A stretch of DNA of 13,126 nt from Myxococcales bacterium (GTDB taxonomy: Bacteria > Myxococcota > Polyangia > HGW-17 > SLPX01). Under the pieces are notes generated by a model. It was not told where the DNA came from. It worked only from the letters and a program-made list of their open reading frames with translations, and ran no database searches. The stretch is from assembly GCA_007131745.1 (NCBI GenBank), contig SLPX01000297.1:1-13126 (forward strand), written 5' to 3'. Below are positions 6,606 to 13,126 of the stretch, piece after piece (the stretch's first letter is position 1; each line of letters starts with the position of its first letter). The translations under genes and the position numbers were made by a program.

Positions 6606-8597
6606 ATGTGCGGCGTATACGGAATATGGTCATCTAAATCCAACCCTCTGGAACTACGCGAGCGTCTCCAAGCCATGGGAGACCAGCTTTTTCATCGCGG
6701 TCCCGACAACCGCGCGGAGCGGTTTTTTCAAGGCGTTTGGGGTTCCGTGGGAATCGGATTCACGCGGCTGGCCATTTTGGATGTACACGGTGAAAATCCT
6801 CCTCTTGTTTCGCCTGAAGATGGAGTCACCATCGCCGTGAACGGACAAATCTATAATTATCTCGAACTCAAGTCGGAAATGAAGGGGCAAAGATTCATCA
6901 CCAAAGGAGACATTGAAACCGCGATGCATCTTTACCGCCGACGGGGCAAGGATTTTTTGAATTCGCTCAACGGTATGTTCGCGGGTGTGATATTCGACCC
7001 GTTGAAAGAATCGCTCTTGCTTTTCAGGGATCGATTCGGAATCAAGCCCTTGTATTATTCCTTTGAAAACGACGAACTGGTTTTTGCAAGTGAAATCCGC
7101 GCTCTGGCTGCAGGAAAGAAAACGAAACCCGAGTTGAACCGGGAAATGCTGCCTTCGTTTTTCACCTATAGACATGTACCCGGCGAAGATACTCTTTTTC
7201 AAGACATTCACCGAATTACCCCCGCATCTTTCTTGGAGATTGATCTGCGCTCAGGCAAGACGACAAAGGGGCGATACTGGAACTATCTCGAACATGCCGA
7301 AAAAAGCGGAAAGCTGGATGAAAGTGAAGCGTCCGAGCTTTTCCTGGAACTGTTCAAAGACGCAGTGAAGATTCGTCTGAGGTCGGATGTGGAGGTTGGA
7401 TGCTTGTTGAGCGGAGGCATGGATTCCTCTGCTGTGGCATCGATCGCCGCTATGAACAACCCGTCGGTGAAGCTTTTCACCATCAGTTTGGATGGAGAGG
7501 ACTATGACGAGTCCGGCGATGTATCGGATTTTCTGAACAACCGGCCCGATCTTTTCAATGCAGTACACCACGTCATGGCGCATTGCTCCACGAACACGCT
7601 GGGTTCCCTGCCGGGAATAATCGAATCAGTCGAAGAACCCTTGGGTCTCGCTGCCATGATACCCACGAATGAAGTTTGCAGCCTGGCGTCCAAACACGTA
7701 AAAACAGTTCTCACCGGTGAAGGCGCGGACGAGATTTTTTGCGGTTACAGAAAATTCTCCGTGGAATGCGCGGCCCTAAGGTACACCAAGGCCAAGGCGG
7801 ATGAACGCAAGCATCTTGAAACACTTTACCCTGAGCTGCACGGCTGCATTTCGTCGCTCAACCACCCTCCCGAAAGAAGATACGCAAGCTCTGAAATGCT
7901 TTTCAATGACCTCCAGCTCGAGCGATTGCTGGGAAGCCCATCGATCGGACCCCCGTCTCTGCCGGTATCTGCGCTGCCCGTATTTCCGAAAGGGGATTTC
8001 GAACCTCTCGACCTAAGCGTGGCGATGGAACTCAACACCAGGCTTCCCGACTACGTGGCGCTCAGACTGGACAAGATCTCCATGCGCCACTCCCTTGAAA
8101 CGAGAACCCCCTTCCTGGATTATCGCCTGGCCCAATTGGCGGCGCGTATCCCGGCCGGATCCAAAGTCGATCTGAACGCGGGCCAAGGAAAACAAATATG
8201 CAGAAAAGCTCTCTCTTCTGCATCCATCCTGGATTTCACAACTGCAGCGCGCCGAAAAAAACCCTTCACCATGAACATAGCTGGTGCGCTTTGCTTTCTT
8301 CTAAAAAACAGGTTTAGCGGTCGTAATGGAGACACGTTGAACAAATCCGGAATGCACATCGAATGCAGATCCTCGCGGAAAACGGCCCAACCGGACGAAC
8401 TCCTGTCCTTGGTTTTCGGCGCCGGCGATCCAGCGACAGGCCTTGTACACAAGCAGGGGATCCTGGATCCGGAATTCGTCCTTGAATTGACAACAAGAGT
8501 CGCGGCAGAGGGTGTCACCCCGGAAACCCTTGTTTCGGATGCAGACCGAGTTTTTGCAATCCTGGTGTTCACCCTATGGCACGAGGAGTTTTTATGA
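6606..8597 (+). CDS. asnB: AsnB-type glutamine-hydrolysing asparagine synthetase / class II amidotransferase
   Basis: This cytoplasmic enzyme of 663 residues releases ammonia from glutamine in an N-terminal domain and uses ATP (through acyl-adenylate formation) in a C-terminal domain to amidate a carboxylate, classically aspartate. Cys2 is the nucleophile exposed after Met removal, which fixes the start. HRGPD is at 30-34, RLAILD at 54-59, NGQIYNY at 79-85 and RDRFGIKPLYY at 141-151. The synthetase domain has the PP-loop LSGGMDSS at 268-275, LTGEGADEIFCGY at 369-381 and LETRTPFLDYRLAQL at 497-511. It is somewhat longer than the E. coli enzyme (554) and belongs with the broad AsnB group that also modifies other acids and peptides. 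Its stop overlaps the start of the ligase-like gene in ATGA, so the two are probably translated together. That partnership makes a role beyond plain asparagine supply plausible, but the substrate is not readable from sequence. Confidence 0.92.
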   Translation: MCGVYGIWSSKSNPLELRERLQAMGDQLFHRGPDNRAERFFQGVWGSVGIGFTRLAILDVHGENPPLVSPEDGVTIAVNGQIYNYLELKSEMKGQRFITKGDIETAMHLYRRRGKDFLNSLNGMFAGVIFDPLKESLLLFRDRFGIKPLYYSFENDELVFASEIRALAAGKKTKPELNREMLPSFFTYRHVPGEDTLFQDIHRITPASFLEIDLRSGKTTKGRYWNYLEHAEKSGKLDESEASELFLELFKDAVKIRLRSDVEVGCLLSGGMDSSAVASIAAMNNPSVKLFTISLDGEDYDESGDVSDFLNNRPDLFNAVHHVMAHCSTNTLGSLPGIIESVEEPLGLAAMIPTNEVCSLASKHVKTVLTGEGADEIFCGYRKFSVECAALRYTKAKADERKHLETLYPELHGCISSLNHPPERRYASSEMLFNDLQLERLLGSPSIGPPSLPVSALPVFPKGDFEPLDLSVAMELNTRLPDYVALRLDKISMRHSLETRTPFLDYRLAQLAARIPAGSKVDLNAGQGKQICRKALSSASILDFTTAARRKKPFTMNIAGALCFLLKNRFSGRNGDTLNKSGMHIECRSSRKTAQPDELLSLVFGAGDPATGLVHKQGILDPEFVLELTTRVAAEGVTPETLVSDADRVFAILVFTLWHEEFL

Positions 8598-9598
8598 CCG
8601 AAACTCATCCTTGCGACCATCAGAACACTTTGTTTTTGCAGGATATACCGGAAATGCCGGACAAAAGTGTTCTGGAGATTTCCAAGCTCATGCTGGAAAC
8701 TCTTTCAGCCCGACTCTCGCAACGCAGCTCGGAGGCCAAGCGCACATTCGGCTTTGAGTATGAATTTCTGCCGCATCGCGTTCTTCACATGAGGGACATG
8801 GAAAACCTGATAAACTTTTTCCACACTCACGGTTTCAAAGACCATGGAGGCTGGCTTGAACGCGGATTGCTCGGCGTTACTTTTGAACCCGGCGGCCAGG
8901 TCGAATACCAGAGTCCTCCGCTTCCCTCTGGGCACGGACCTTTGTTCGAAGAAACATTGGCCCGAATCGCAGAGCTGAATCACGACATTGAAAAGAAACT
9001 GGGAATCAGGTACATAGCCGTCCCCTACATGGAAGGCCGGCAAAAAGCCCCTTTGCTGCTCACCTCTCCCAGGTACAAAAAAATGCATGAAAGATTTGCT
9101 GCATGCGACCGGCGGGGACTGGAAATGATGAAAGGCACCGCTGCGATTCACCTTCACGTTGCGGTTTTAAAGATCCAGGAACTGCCTGTCTTGTATCGCC
9201 TTCTTTGTGAAATGAGCCACATGGAAATGATGAGGATGTCTTCGGACAGAAGAAACATATGGGATCAAACAGACCCATCCCGATGCGGCCTCCCAGTTTG
9301 CATGGAAAAGTGCGACACCCCGCTTTCTCTTCTCTACGGCCTGGTCGGGTTCGCCATGAACGCGGTTGACCTGGAAACCCGAAAACCATTCCGATACACG
9401 GCCGAAAATGAAAACCCAACAGATCATTTCAAAAGATTCCTGGATCACTTTACGACAATATTCACCGATGTCCGGTTGAACATGAAGGGGGGGACGCTGG
9501 AGCTCAGAACACTCGACAGCAAGCCCATGGACGAATTCAGGAAATCATGGACGACATTTACGGCAATGATCGAGGCGCGCATGTCCATGGGCCGATGA
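8594..9598 (+). CDS. glutamate-cysteine ligase-like (GCS2 family) carboxylate-amine ligase
   Basis: This 334-residue protein is related to the GCS2/EgtA/plant-type GshA superfamily, which joins glutamate to an amine through a gamma-glutamyl phosphate. Seen motifs: GFEYEF at 53-58 (the metal/ATP-binding glutamates on the first strand), FEPGGQVEYQS at 97-107 (very characteristic of EgtA and plant-type enzymes), SPRYKKM at 158-164, MKGTAAIHLHVAV at 179-191 and LELRTLDSKP at 302-311. It is shorter than typical EgtA or plant-type GshA (over 400), so specificity cannot be assumed. I chose the ATG at 8594, overlapping the asnB stop (ATGA), because GAGGAG (8583-8588) lies 5 nt upstream; an ATG 18 nt earlier has no such site. 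A run of seven T residues follows at 9610-9616 without a convincing stem. With asnB it forms a two-enzyme, ATP-dependent amide-forming unit. Confidence 0.8.
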   Translation: MTETHPCDHQNTLFLQDIPEMPDKSVLEISKLMLETLSARLSQRSSEAKRTFGFEYEFLPHRVLHMRDMENLINFFHTHGFKDHGGWLERGLLGVTFEPGGQVEYQSPPLPSGHGPLFEETLARIAELNHDIEKKLGIRYIAVPYMEGRQKAPLLLTSPRYKKMHERFAACDRRGLEMMKGTAAIHLHVAVLKIQELPVLYRLLCEMSHMEMMRMSSDRRNIWDQTDPSRCGLPVCMEKCDTPLSLLYGLVGFAMNAVDLETRKPFRYTAENENPTDHFKRFLDHFTTIFTDVRLNMKGGTLELRTLDSKPMDEFRKSWTTFTAMIEARMSMGR

Positions 9599-9680
9599 AC
9601 TCCATCCTGTTTTTTTGAATAATCTCTCGGATAGTACAGGCGAAAATCTTGCGCCGGACCGGGTTTGAGGGTTATCTTCC

Positions 9681-9706
9681 AATAAAGAAGACAAATAAAG
9701 AAGACA
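9681..9706 (+). repeat. 13-bp perfect tandem duplication at the recO ribosome-binding site
   Basis: AATAAAGAAGACA occurs twice back to back and ends 1 nt before the recO ATG. Each copy carries an AAGAAG-like weak ribosome-binding site, and the duplication also repeats the sequence preceding the start. Replication slippage is the simplest origin. Confidence 0.85.
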
Positions 9707-9707
9707 A

Positions 9708-10646
9708 ATGACGGAAACACTGAAAAAAAGATCCGCTCCGCCGAAACTCGAAACGGAAAGCCGCGCCTTCGTGGTCCGCATGGTTGATTACCGTGATTCG
9801 GATCGAATCGTGACGCTTTTCACCGAAGAAACCGGCAAGGTTTCCGCTTTTGCGAGAGGCGCCAGGAAGAGTCGCAAACGTTTTGGAGCGGCCCTGTCTC
9901 CCTATATGCTGGGGCACGTAAGACTCTGCGGTTCGCCCAATTCAGGCAAAATGTTTACCCTTTCGGAAATCAATCCGGTGGAACGCTTTTCCTCCATCGG
10001 CAAGGATGTGGTGAAACTTGCGCTGGCCGGGTACTTTGCGGAACTCTGCCGGGAAACAATACCGGACTCCAACCCCGAACCGGCGATATTCGACCTTTTG
10101 CTGAAAGCATACCGAATCCTGGATACAACGCGCCCGACCAAGGCATTTGTGCGCGCGTTTGAACTCCATCTCCTGGCCGGACTGGGAATGTCACCGCGGC
10201 TGGAACGTTGCGGCGGACCCACTCCTGAAATCCACTGCGAAGCGGTGTTGGATCCCGTATACATTCACGGAATCGAACCCGAGGTTGCGGAAACAACAGG
10301 CCACGGAAACCCTTCAAGCGAAAAAATATTCGCTTTCGACCTGACACTCGGGGGCGCGCTTTGTCCTTCCTGCTCAAAAGGGGCAAGAACCGGAAAAATC
10401 TCGGGTACGAGCCTGTTTTACATGAAAAAGATGTTGAATTCGGATCTTGATGAAACAACACAAGCTGAAATGGAAATACCCGTTTCCGTTAACGTGGAAA
10501 TCAGGCAGGCGCTGGGTCCTGCGCTGATCGAATTGGCCGGCAAACCGCTCAAGACGATGACGTTTATCGATAAGCTGCGACGTTGGGAAACTCCCGGACA
10601 GAGGAGATCAACCGAAGAAGATACGGGAGAATGTCGAAATGACTGA
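9708..10646 (+). CDS. recO: DNA repair and recombination mediator RecO
   Basis: RecO works with RecF and RecR to load RecA onto SSB-coated single-stranded DNA in gap repair. The N-terminal OB-fold is evident: VVRMVDYRDSDRIVTLFTEETGKVSAFARGARKSRKRFGAAL spans about 22-63, the most recognisable RecO stretch. The helical domain follows at about 95-165. The zinc-binding part has C168, C177, C219 and C222, with a second CPSC pair of normal form but a first pair spread over eight residues rather than two. The protein is 312 residues against the usual 240-270; the extra length lies between the cysteine pairs (about 178-212) and at a polar C-terminal tail. The ATG directly follows a duplicated weak ribosome-binding site. 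The stop overlaps the start of the next gene by 8 nt, so the two are probably translated together. Confidence 0.93.
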   Translation: MTETLKKRSAPPKLETESRAFVVRMVDYRDSDRIVTLFTEETGKVSAFARGARKSRKRFGAALSPYMLGHVRLCGSPNSGKMFTLSEINPVERFSSIGKDVVKLALAGYFAELCRETIPDSNPEPAIFDLLLKAYRILDTTRPTKAFVRAFELHLLAGLGMSPRLERCGGPTPEIHCEAVLDPVYIHGIEPEVAETTGHGNPSSEKIFAFDLTLGGALCPSCSKGARTGKISGTSLFYMKKMLNSDLDETTQAEMEIPVSVNVEIRQALGPALIELAGKPLKTMTFIDKLRRWETPGQRRSTEEDTGECRND

Positions 10647-11613
10647 CAAGCCGTCGAGCGCGAAGGGACCTGTATCGCTGAAAATACTCGTCTCTGCTTT
10701 CATCGTGTTGATAACCTTCCCTGCGTTTGACGGAATCGCTCAAGGCAAACGTGAACGAATCCGCTTGACGAACCGCTCTCTTCCGGGAGGAGGCGCTCGA
10801 AGATTCCCGAAGGATAAAAGAGCATTGAAACGTCCGGCGCCATGCCTTGTGAGCGATCCGGCTCAGGCAGACCGATGCAAAGAACTCTCGTCAAAAAAGG
10901 ATCGGATACTCTGTATCAAGGAAATCCGATCAAAACATCCCAGACCCGAACCTTGCCCTGCGGACGTCCAAGCGTTATCCGCGCCCAAGCCGCCCCGGCC
11001 TGCCGGGCCGAGCGAAATCAGGATACGTGAAACCGGCCCGGATGACTTCCGCGTGGACAAACGCGGCCACACCGGGCGACTGCTTCTCAGGGGCCGCGGC
11101 TCGAAAGTCACCGCGGGGAAATCCAAAAAACCGCAGGCGTACGGCAATCATGCTCGTTTGCCCCAGTTGCAGAGAGAGATTCCCGTTTTGGTCAACCTGA
11201 TGAATCTGCACACCCGCGAAGTTTTGCCGCTGCTTCACTTCCAAATGCCTCCCAGAGAAGTTGCCCAGGAATTTTTGATGTGCCGGTGGACCCGCAGAAC
11301 CCGGCACATGGATATCGACGTGCTTAGAACAATACTGGATACGGCCATGATCTTCAGGGAATCCGTCATCGAAGTCGTATCCGGATTCCGGCATCCGAAA
11401 TTCAATGAAATGCTTCGCAAAAAAGGTCGCAACGTGGCCCGGCGCAGTCGCCATACAACAGGTCAGGCCGTTGATTTCCGGCTGCCCGGAATAGAAGTGG
11501 AAACGCTGAGGGAGTACCTCCTGTCTCTCAAATTCGGAGGCGTCGGCATTTACACGGGGTCCGGGTTTCTTCACCTGGACAGCGGCCCTGTGCGGACCTG
11601 GTCCGGTGGATAG
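10639..11613 (+). CDS. secreted YcbK/DUF882-type (peptidase M15 family) protein
   Basis: This 324-residue exported protein has a C-terminal domain of the M15/DUF882 type, the zinc peptidase fold of D-Ala-D-Ala endopeptidases and murein-modifying YcbK relatives. Residues 12-36 form a signal peptide (Lys15, hydrophobic core, then D-G-I-A-Q-G). The domain covers about 176-322: VVSGFRHPKFNEML at 246-259, the zinc-ligand motif SRHTTGQAVDFR at 270-281 with His272 and Asp279, and FLHLDSGPVRTW at 310-321 with His312. Between them is a basic, proline-rich segment (37-165) with four cysteines, C69, C80, C92 and C106, which may form disulphides in the periplasm. The ATG at 10639 has GGGAGA 8 nt upstream, inside the recO end, which it overlaps by 8 nt. 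It probably acts on peptidoglycan in the periplasm, but no substrate is proven by sequence. Confidence 0.85.
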   Translation: MTDKPSSAKGPVSLKILVSAFIVLITFPAFDGIAQGKRERIRLTNRSLPGGGARRFPKDKRALKRPAPCLVSDPAQADRCKELSSKKDRILCIKEIRSKHPRPEPCPADVQALSAPKPPRPAGPSEIRIRETGPDDFRVDKRGHTGRLLLRGRGSKVTAGKSKKPQAYGNHARLPQLQREIPVLVNLMNLHTREVLPLLHFQMPPREVAQEFLMCRWTRRTRHMDIDVLRTILDTAMIFRESVIEVVSGFRHPKFNEMLRKKGRNVARRSRHTTGQAVDFRLPGIEVETLREYLLSLKFGGVGIYTGSGFLHLDSGPVRTWSGG

Positions 11614-11624
11614 AGGAAATCCTT

Positions 11625-11870
11625 TTGCCGAAAAAGCAAGATTCAGCCGATAAGGGTCATTCGAAACCGCCCGCGGATCAGGGTGGGAAAATCAAGAAAA
11701 TACTTTATGCCGCAACGATCCCGGTACGTCTTTTTTCCGGGCCCGTGCTGGGTTTTTGCATCGGATACCTTCTTGACCGATGGATTGGCACATCCCCATT
11801 ATTCACGATAATATTCATGATCCTGGGCTTTGCGGCAAGCGTCAAACACCTCCTGGATACGGCCAAGTGA
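11625..11870 (+). CDS. atpZ: AtpZ/AtpI-family small membrane protein
   Basis: This 81-residue inner-membrane protein has two transmembrane segments (about 33-50 and 58-75) joined by the loop LLDRWIGTSPL, with the pattern GYLLDRWIGTSPLFTIIFMILGF that is typical of the AtpZ/AtpI family. In other bacteria such proteins assist assembly or magnesium/calcium supply of the F1Fo ATP synthase and are usually encoded just ahead of the atp operon. Here no atp gene follows within the window; the next gene is convergent. The charged first 30 residues face the cytoplasm. The start is a TTG at 11625: AGAGGA (11612-11617) lies 7 nt upstream and no ATG fits. It begins 11 nt after the M15-like gene, so the three genes from recO are probably one operon. 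An orphan AtpZ is unusual but not unknown. Confidence 0.8.
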   Translation: MPKKQDSADKGHSKPPADQGGKIKKILYAATIPVRLFSGPVLGFCIGYLLDRWIGTSPLFTIIFMILGFAASVKHLLDTAK

Positions 11871-11965
11871 CAGGCCGGCCCGAAGCGCCCCGGATCACTT
11901 TTGGAGCGATGTTTCCATCTCGTCTCAAATCAAGGCGTTGTTGTAGCTCCGACTCTTTCCACGTT

Positions 11966-11990
11966 GTGGATCGGACGGGTCCACCCTTTT
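11966..11990 (+). terminator. possible intrinsic terminator after the recO-atpZ block
   Basis: GTGGATC (11966-11972) and GGTCCAC (11978-11984) form a 7-bp stem with one G-U pair and a 5-nt loop, followed by CCTTTT. The stem is modest and the T-run short. It lies about 95 nt after the atpZ-like stop, before the convergent LRR gene. Confidence 0.35.
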
Positions 11991-12079
11991 GCATCTGGAA
12001 ACACCTCATTGACACAGGGGGATCACAAGTGTTCAACGATTTCAAGTTAATCGGGTCGTTTGTTTCTGCGAAGCCAGCT

Positions 12080-13126
12080 TTAGGGCGGCATAACATCTAC
12101 ATCTGGTAGAGCCGTCTCGAAATCCTGAAATGCGGCGCGCGTGATTTTTGTTTCATAAAGGTTGAGACTCGCAAGCGAAGTCAAGTTCTTGAGATGCGCC
12201 AGTCCCGCGTCCGTGATTTGTGTACCCCCAAGTTCGAGATACTCCAGCGCAGTCATGTTCTTGAGATGCGCAAGACCCGCGTCCGTGATTTGTGTACCCC
12301 CAAGTTCGAGACGCTCCAGCGCAGTCATGTTCCTGAGATGCGCCAGACCCACGCCCGTGATTTGTGTACTCCCAAGTTGGAGACCCTCCATCGAAATCAA
12401 GTTCTGGAGATGCGCCAGACCCGCGTCCGTGATTTGTGTGCCACTAAGGGTGAGACTCTTCAGCGCAGTCAAGTTCTTGAGATGGGCCAGACCCGCGTCC
12501 GTGATTTGCCCAGGAAGGACTAGCCTCTTCAGCGCAGTCAAGTTCTGGAGATGCGCCAGACCCGCGTCTGTGATTTGTGTTCCTCGAAGGTTGAGACTCT
12601 CCAGCGCAGTCATGTTCTTGAGATGCGCCAGACCCGCGTTCGTGACTCGTGTATTGTATAGTTGGAGACTCTCCAGCGAATTCAAGTTCTTGAGATGAGC
12701 CAGACCAGCGTCGGTGATTTGTGTACTCCCAAGGCAGAAACTCTCCAGCGAATTCAAGTTCTTTAGATGCGCCAGACCCGCGTCCGTGATTTTTGTTTCC
12801 CGAAGTTCGAGACGCTCCAGCGCAGTCATGTTCTTGAGATGCGCAAGACCCGCGTCCGTGATTGTTGTAAAACGAAGGTCGAGACTCTCCAGCGCAGTCA
12901 AGTTCTTGAGATGCGCCAGACCCGCGTCCGTGATATTTGTACCGAAAAGATTGAGACTCTCCAGCGAAGTCAAGTTCTTGAGATGCGCCAGACCCGCGTC
13001 CGTGATCTGTCTAGGAAGTTTGAGACTCTTCATCGCAGTCAAGTTCTTGAGATGCGCCAGACCCGCGTCCGTGATATTTGTACCGAAAAGATTGAGACTC
13101 TCCAGCGAAGTCAAGTTCTTGAGATG
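12080..13126 (-). CDS. leucine-rich-repeat protein (N-terminus off the right edge)
   Basis: Only the last 348 residues are seen; the frame is open to the right edge, and a TTG at 13114 is an internal residue, not a start. The protein is a tandem array of 13 full repeats plus a final partial one, with consensus LTALESLNLRGTQITDAGLAHLKN (24 residues, LxxLxLxxTxITDAGL). This is the bacterial LRR type common in planctomycetes and deltaproteobacteria. Two repeats have 23 residues, where the T after the fourth Leu is replaced by a P-rich form (LPRQI and LPGQI). The last repeat decays into AAFQDFETALPDVDVMPP, a usual C-cap. Solvent-exposed positions vary (SLNLFGTN, RLELGGTQ, SLQLYNTR) while the core Leu, Ile and Ala are invariant, so it is probably a binding scaffold. 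No signal or catalytic domain is visible in this part. The partner is unknown. Confidence 0.9.
   Translation of the reverse strand, partial: HLKNLTSLESLNLFGTNITDAGLAHLKNLTAMKSLKLPRQITDAGLAHLKNLTSLESLNLFGTNITDAGLAHLKNLTALESLDLRFTTITDAGLAHLKNMTALERLELRETKITDAGLAHLKNLNSLESFCLGSTQITDAGLAHLKNLNSLESLQLYNTRVTNAGLAHLKNMTALESLNLRGTQITDAGLAHLQNLTALKRLVLPGQITDAGLAHLKNLTALKSLTLSGTQITDAGLAHLQNLISMEGLQLGSTQITGVGLAHLRNMTALERLELGGTQITDAGLAHLKNMTALEYLELGGTQITDAGLAHLKNLTSLASLNLYETKITRAAFQDFETALPDVDVMPP
12893..13126 (-). repeat. near-identical LRR-coding DNA repeats with a 93-nt exact duplication
   Basis: At the right edge, 12893-12985 and 13034-13126 are identical base for base, offset 141 nt (one 72-nt plus one 69-nt repeat). 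Elsewhere in the gene the 72-nt unit is preserved with scattered changes. The second copy runs off the window, so the identity may be longer. Confidence 0.85.

Noticed and set aside
9610..9616. Run of seven T residues after the ligase-like gene as a terminator
   Set aside because: No adequate stem precedes it; only a 4-bp pairing could be drawn.
12162..12698. 178-codon open frame on the plus strand inside the LRR gene
   Set aside because: It is the antisense of in-frame 72-nt repeats, which keep any frame open periodically. The LRR protein on the other strand is clear.
13112..13114. TTG at 13114 as the start of the LRR protein
   Set aside because: The LRR frame continues to the right edge (H-L-K-N before it), so this is an internal Leu codon.
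12080..13126. Regular repeats of about 72 nt resembling a CRISPR array
   Set aside because: The period is a multiple of three with a continuous open frame encoding LRRs, and there are no distinct repeat/spacer units.

Overview
The window is about 13.1 kb of densely coded bacterial chromosome with mid-range base composition. The gene set (TrkA, ClpB with a full-length middle domain, RecO, an AtpZ-like protein, a YcbK/DUF882-type peptidase, a lipoprotein-type signal and a 24-residue LRR protein) points to a Gram-negative bacterium. The overall style resembles Desulfobacterota (deltaproteobacterial) or neighbouring lineages, but no rRNA or other firm taxonomic marker is present, so this placement is an inference.

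Left block (1-4916, all minus strand). The block holds trkA (its C-terminus lies beyond the left edge), a SAM-dependent methyltransferase that unexpectedly carries a lipoprotein-like signal peptide, and a complete clpB disaggregase. These are housekeeping or stress genes separated by gaps of 130-170 nt.

Accessory block (4917-6600). First comes a 536-nt gene-free stretch with an unusual density of inverted repeats and perfect palindromes; three of the palindromes have centres exactly 71 bp apart. Next is a hicB-hicA toxin-antitoxin pair in antitoxin-first order with a good sigma70-type promoter, then a decayed group II intron remnant (maturase-domain pseudogene followed by a degenerate domain V-like hairpin). 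The hicBA promoter sits at the 3' end of this remnant.

Right block (6606-11870, plus strand). An AsnB-type class II amidotransferase/asparagine synthetase is coupled by an ATGA overlap to a short glutamate-cysteine-ligase-like carboxylate-amine ligase. The pair has a promoter that would give an almost leaderless mRNA. This two-gene unit looks like a small biosynthetic operon of unknown product and is the best candidate for an undescribed pathway here. It is followed by recO, a secreted M15/DUF882 peptidase-like protein and an orphan AtpZ-like membrane protein. These three are tightly packed (8-nt overlap, 11-nt gap), and a 13-bp tandem duplication lies directly before the recO start.

Right edge (12080-13126, minus strand, convergent). 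This is the C-terminal part of a leucine-rich-repeat protein made of nearly identical 24-residue repeats. At least 93 nt recur exactly at a 141-bp offset, a sign of recent internal duplication or gene conversion. Its N-terminus is outside the window.
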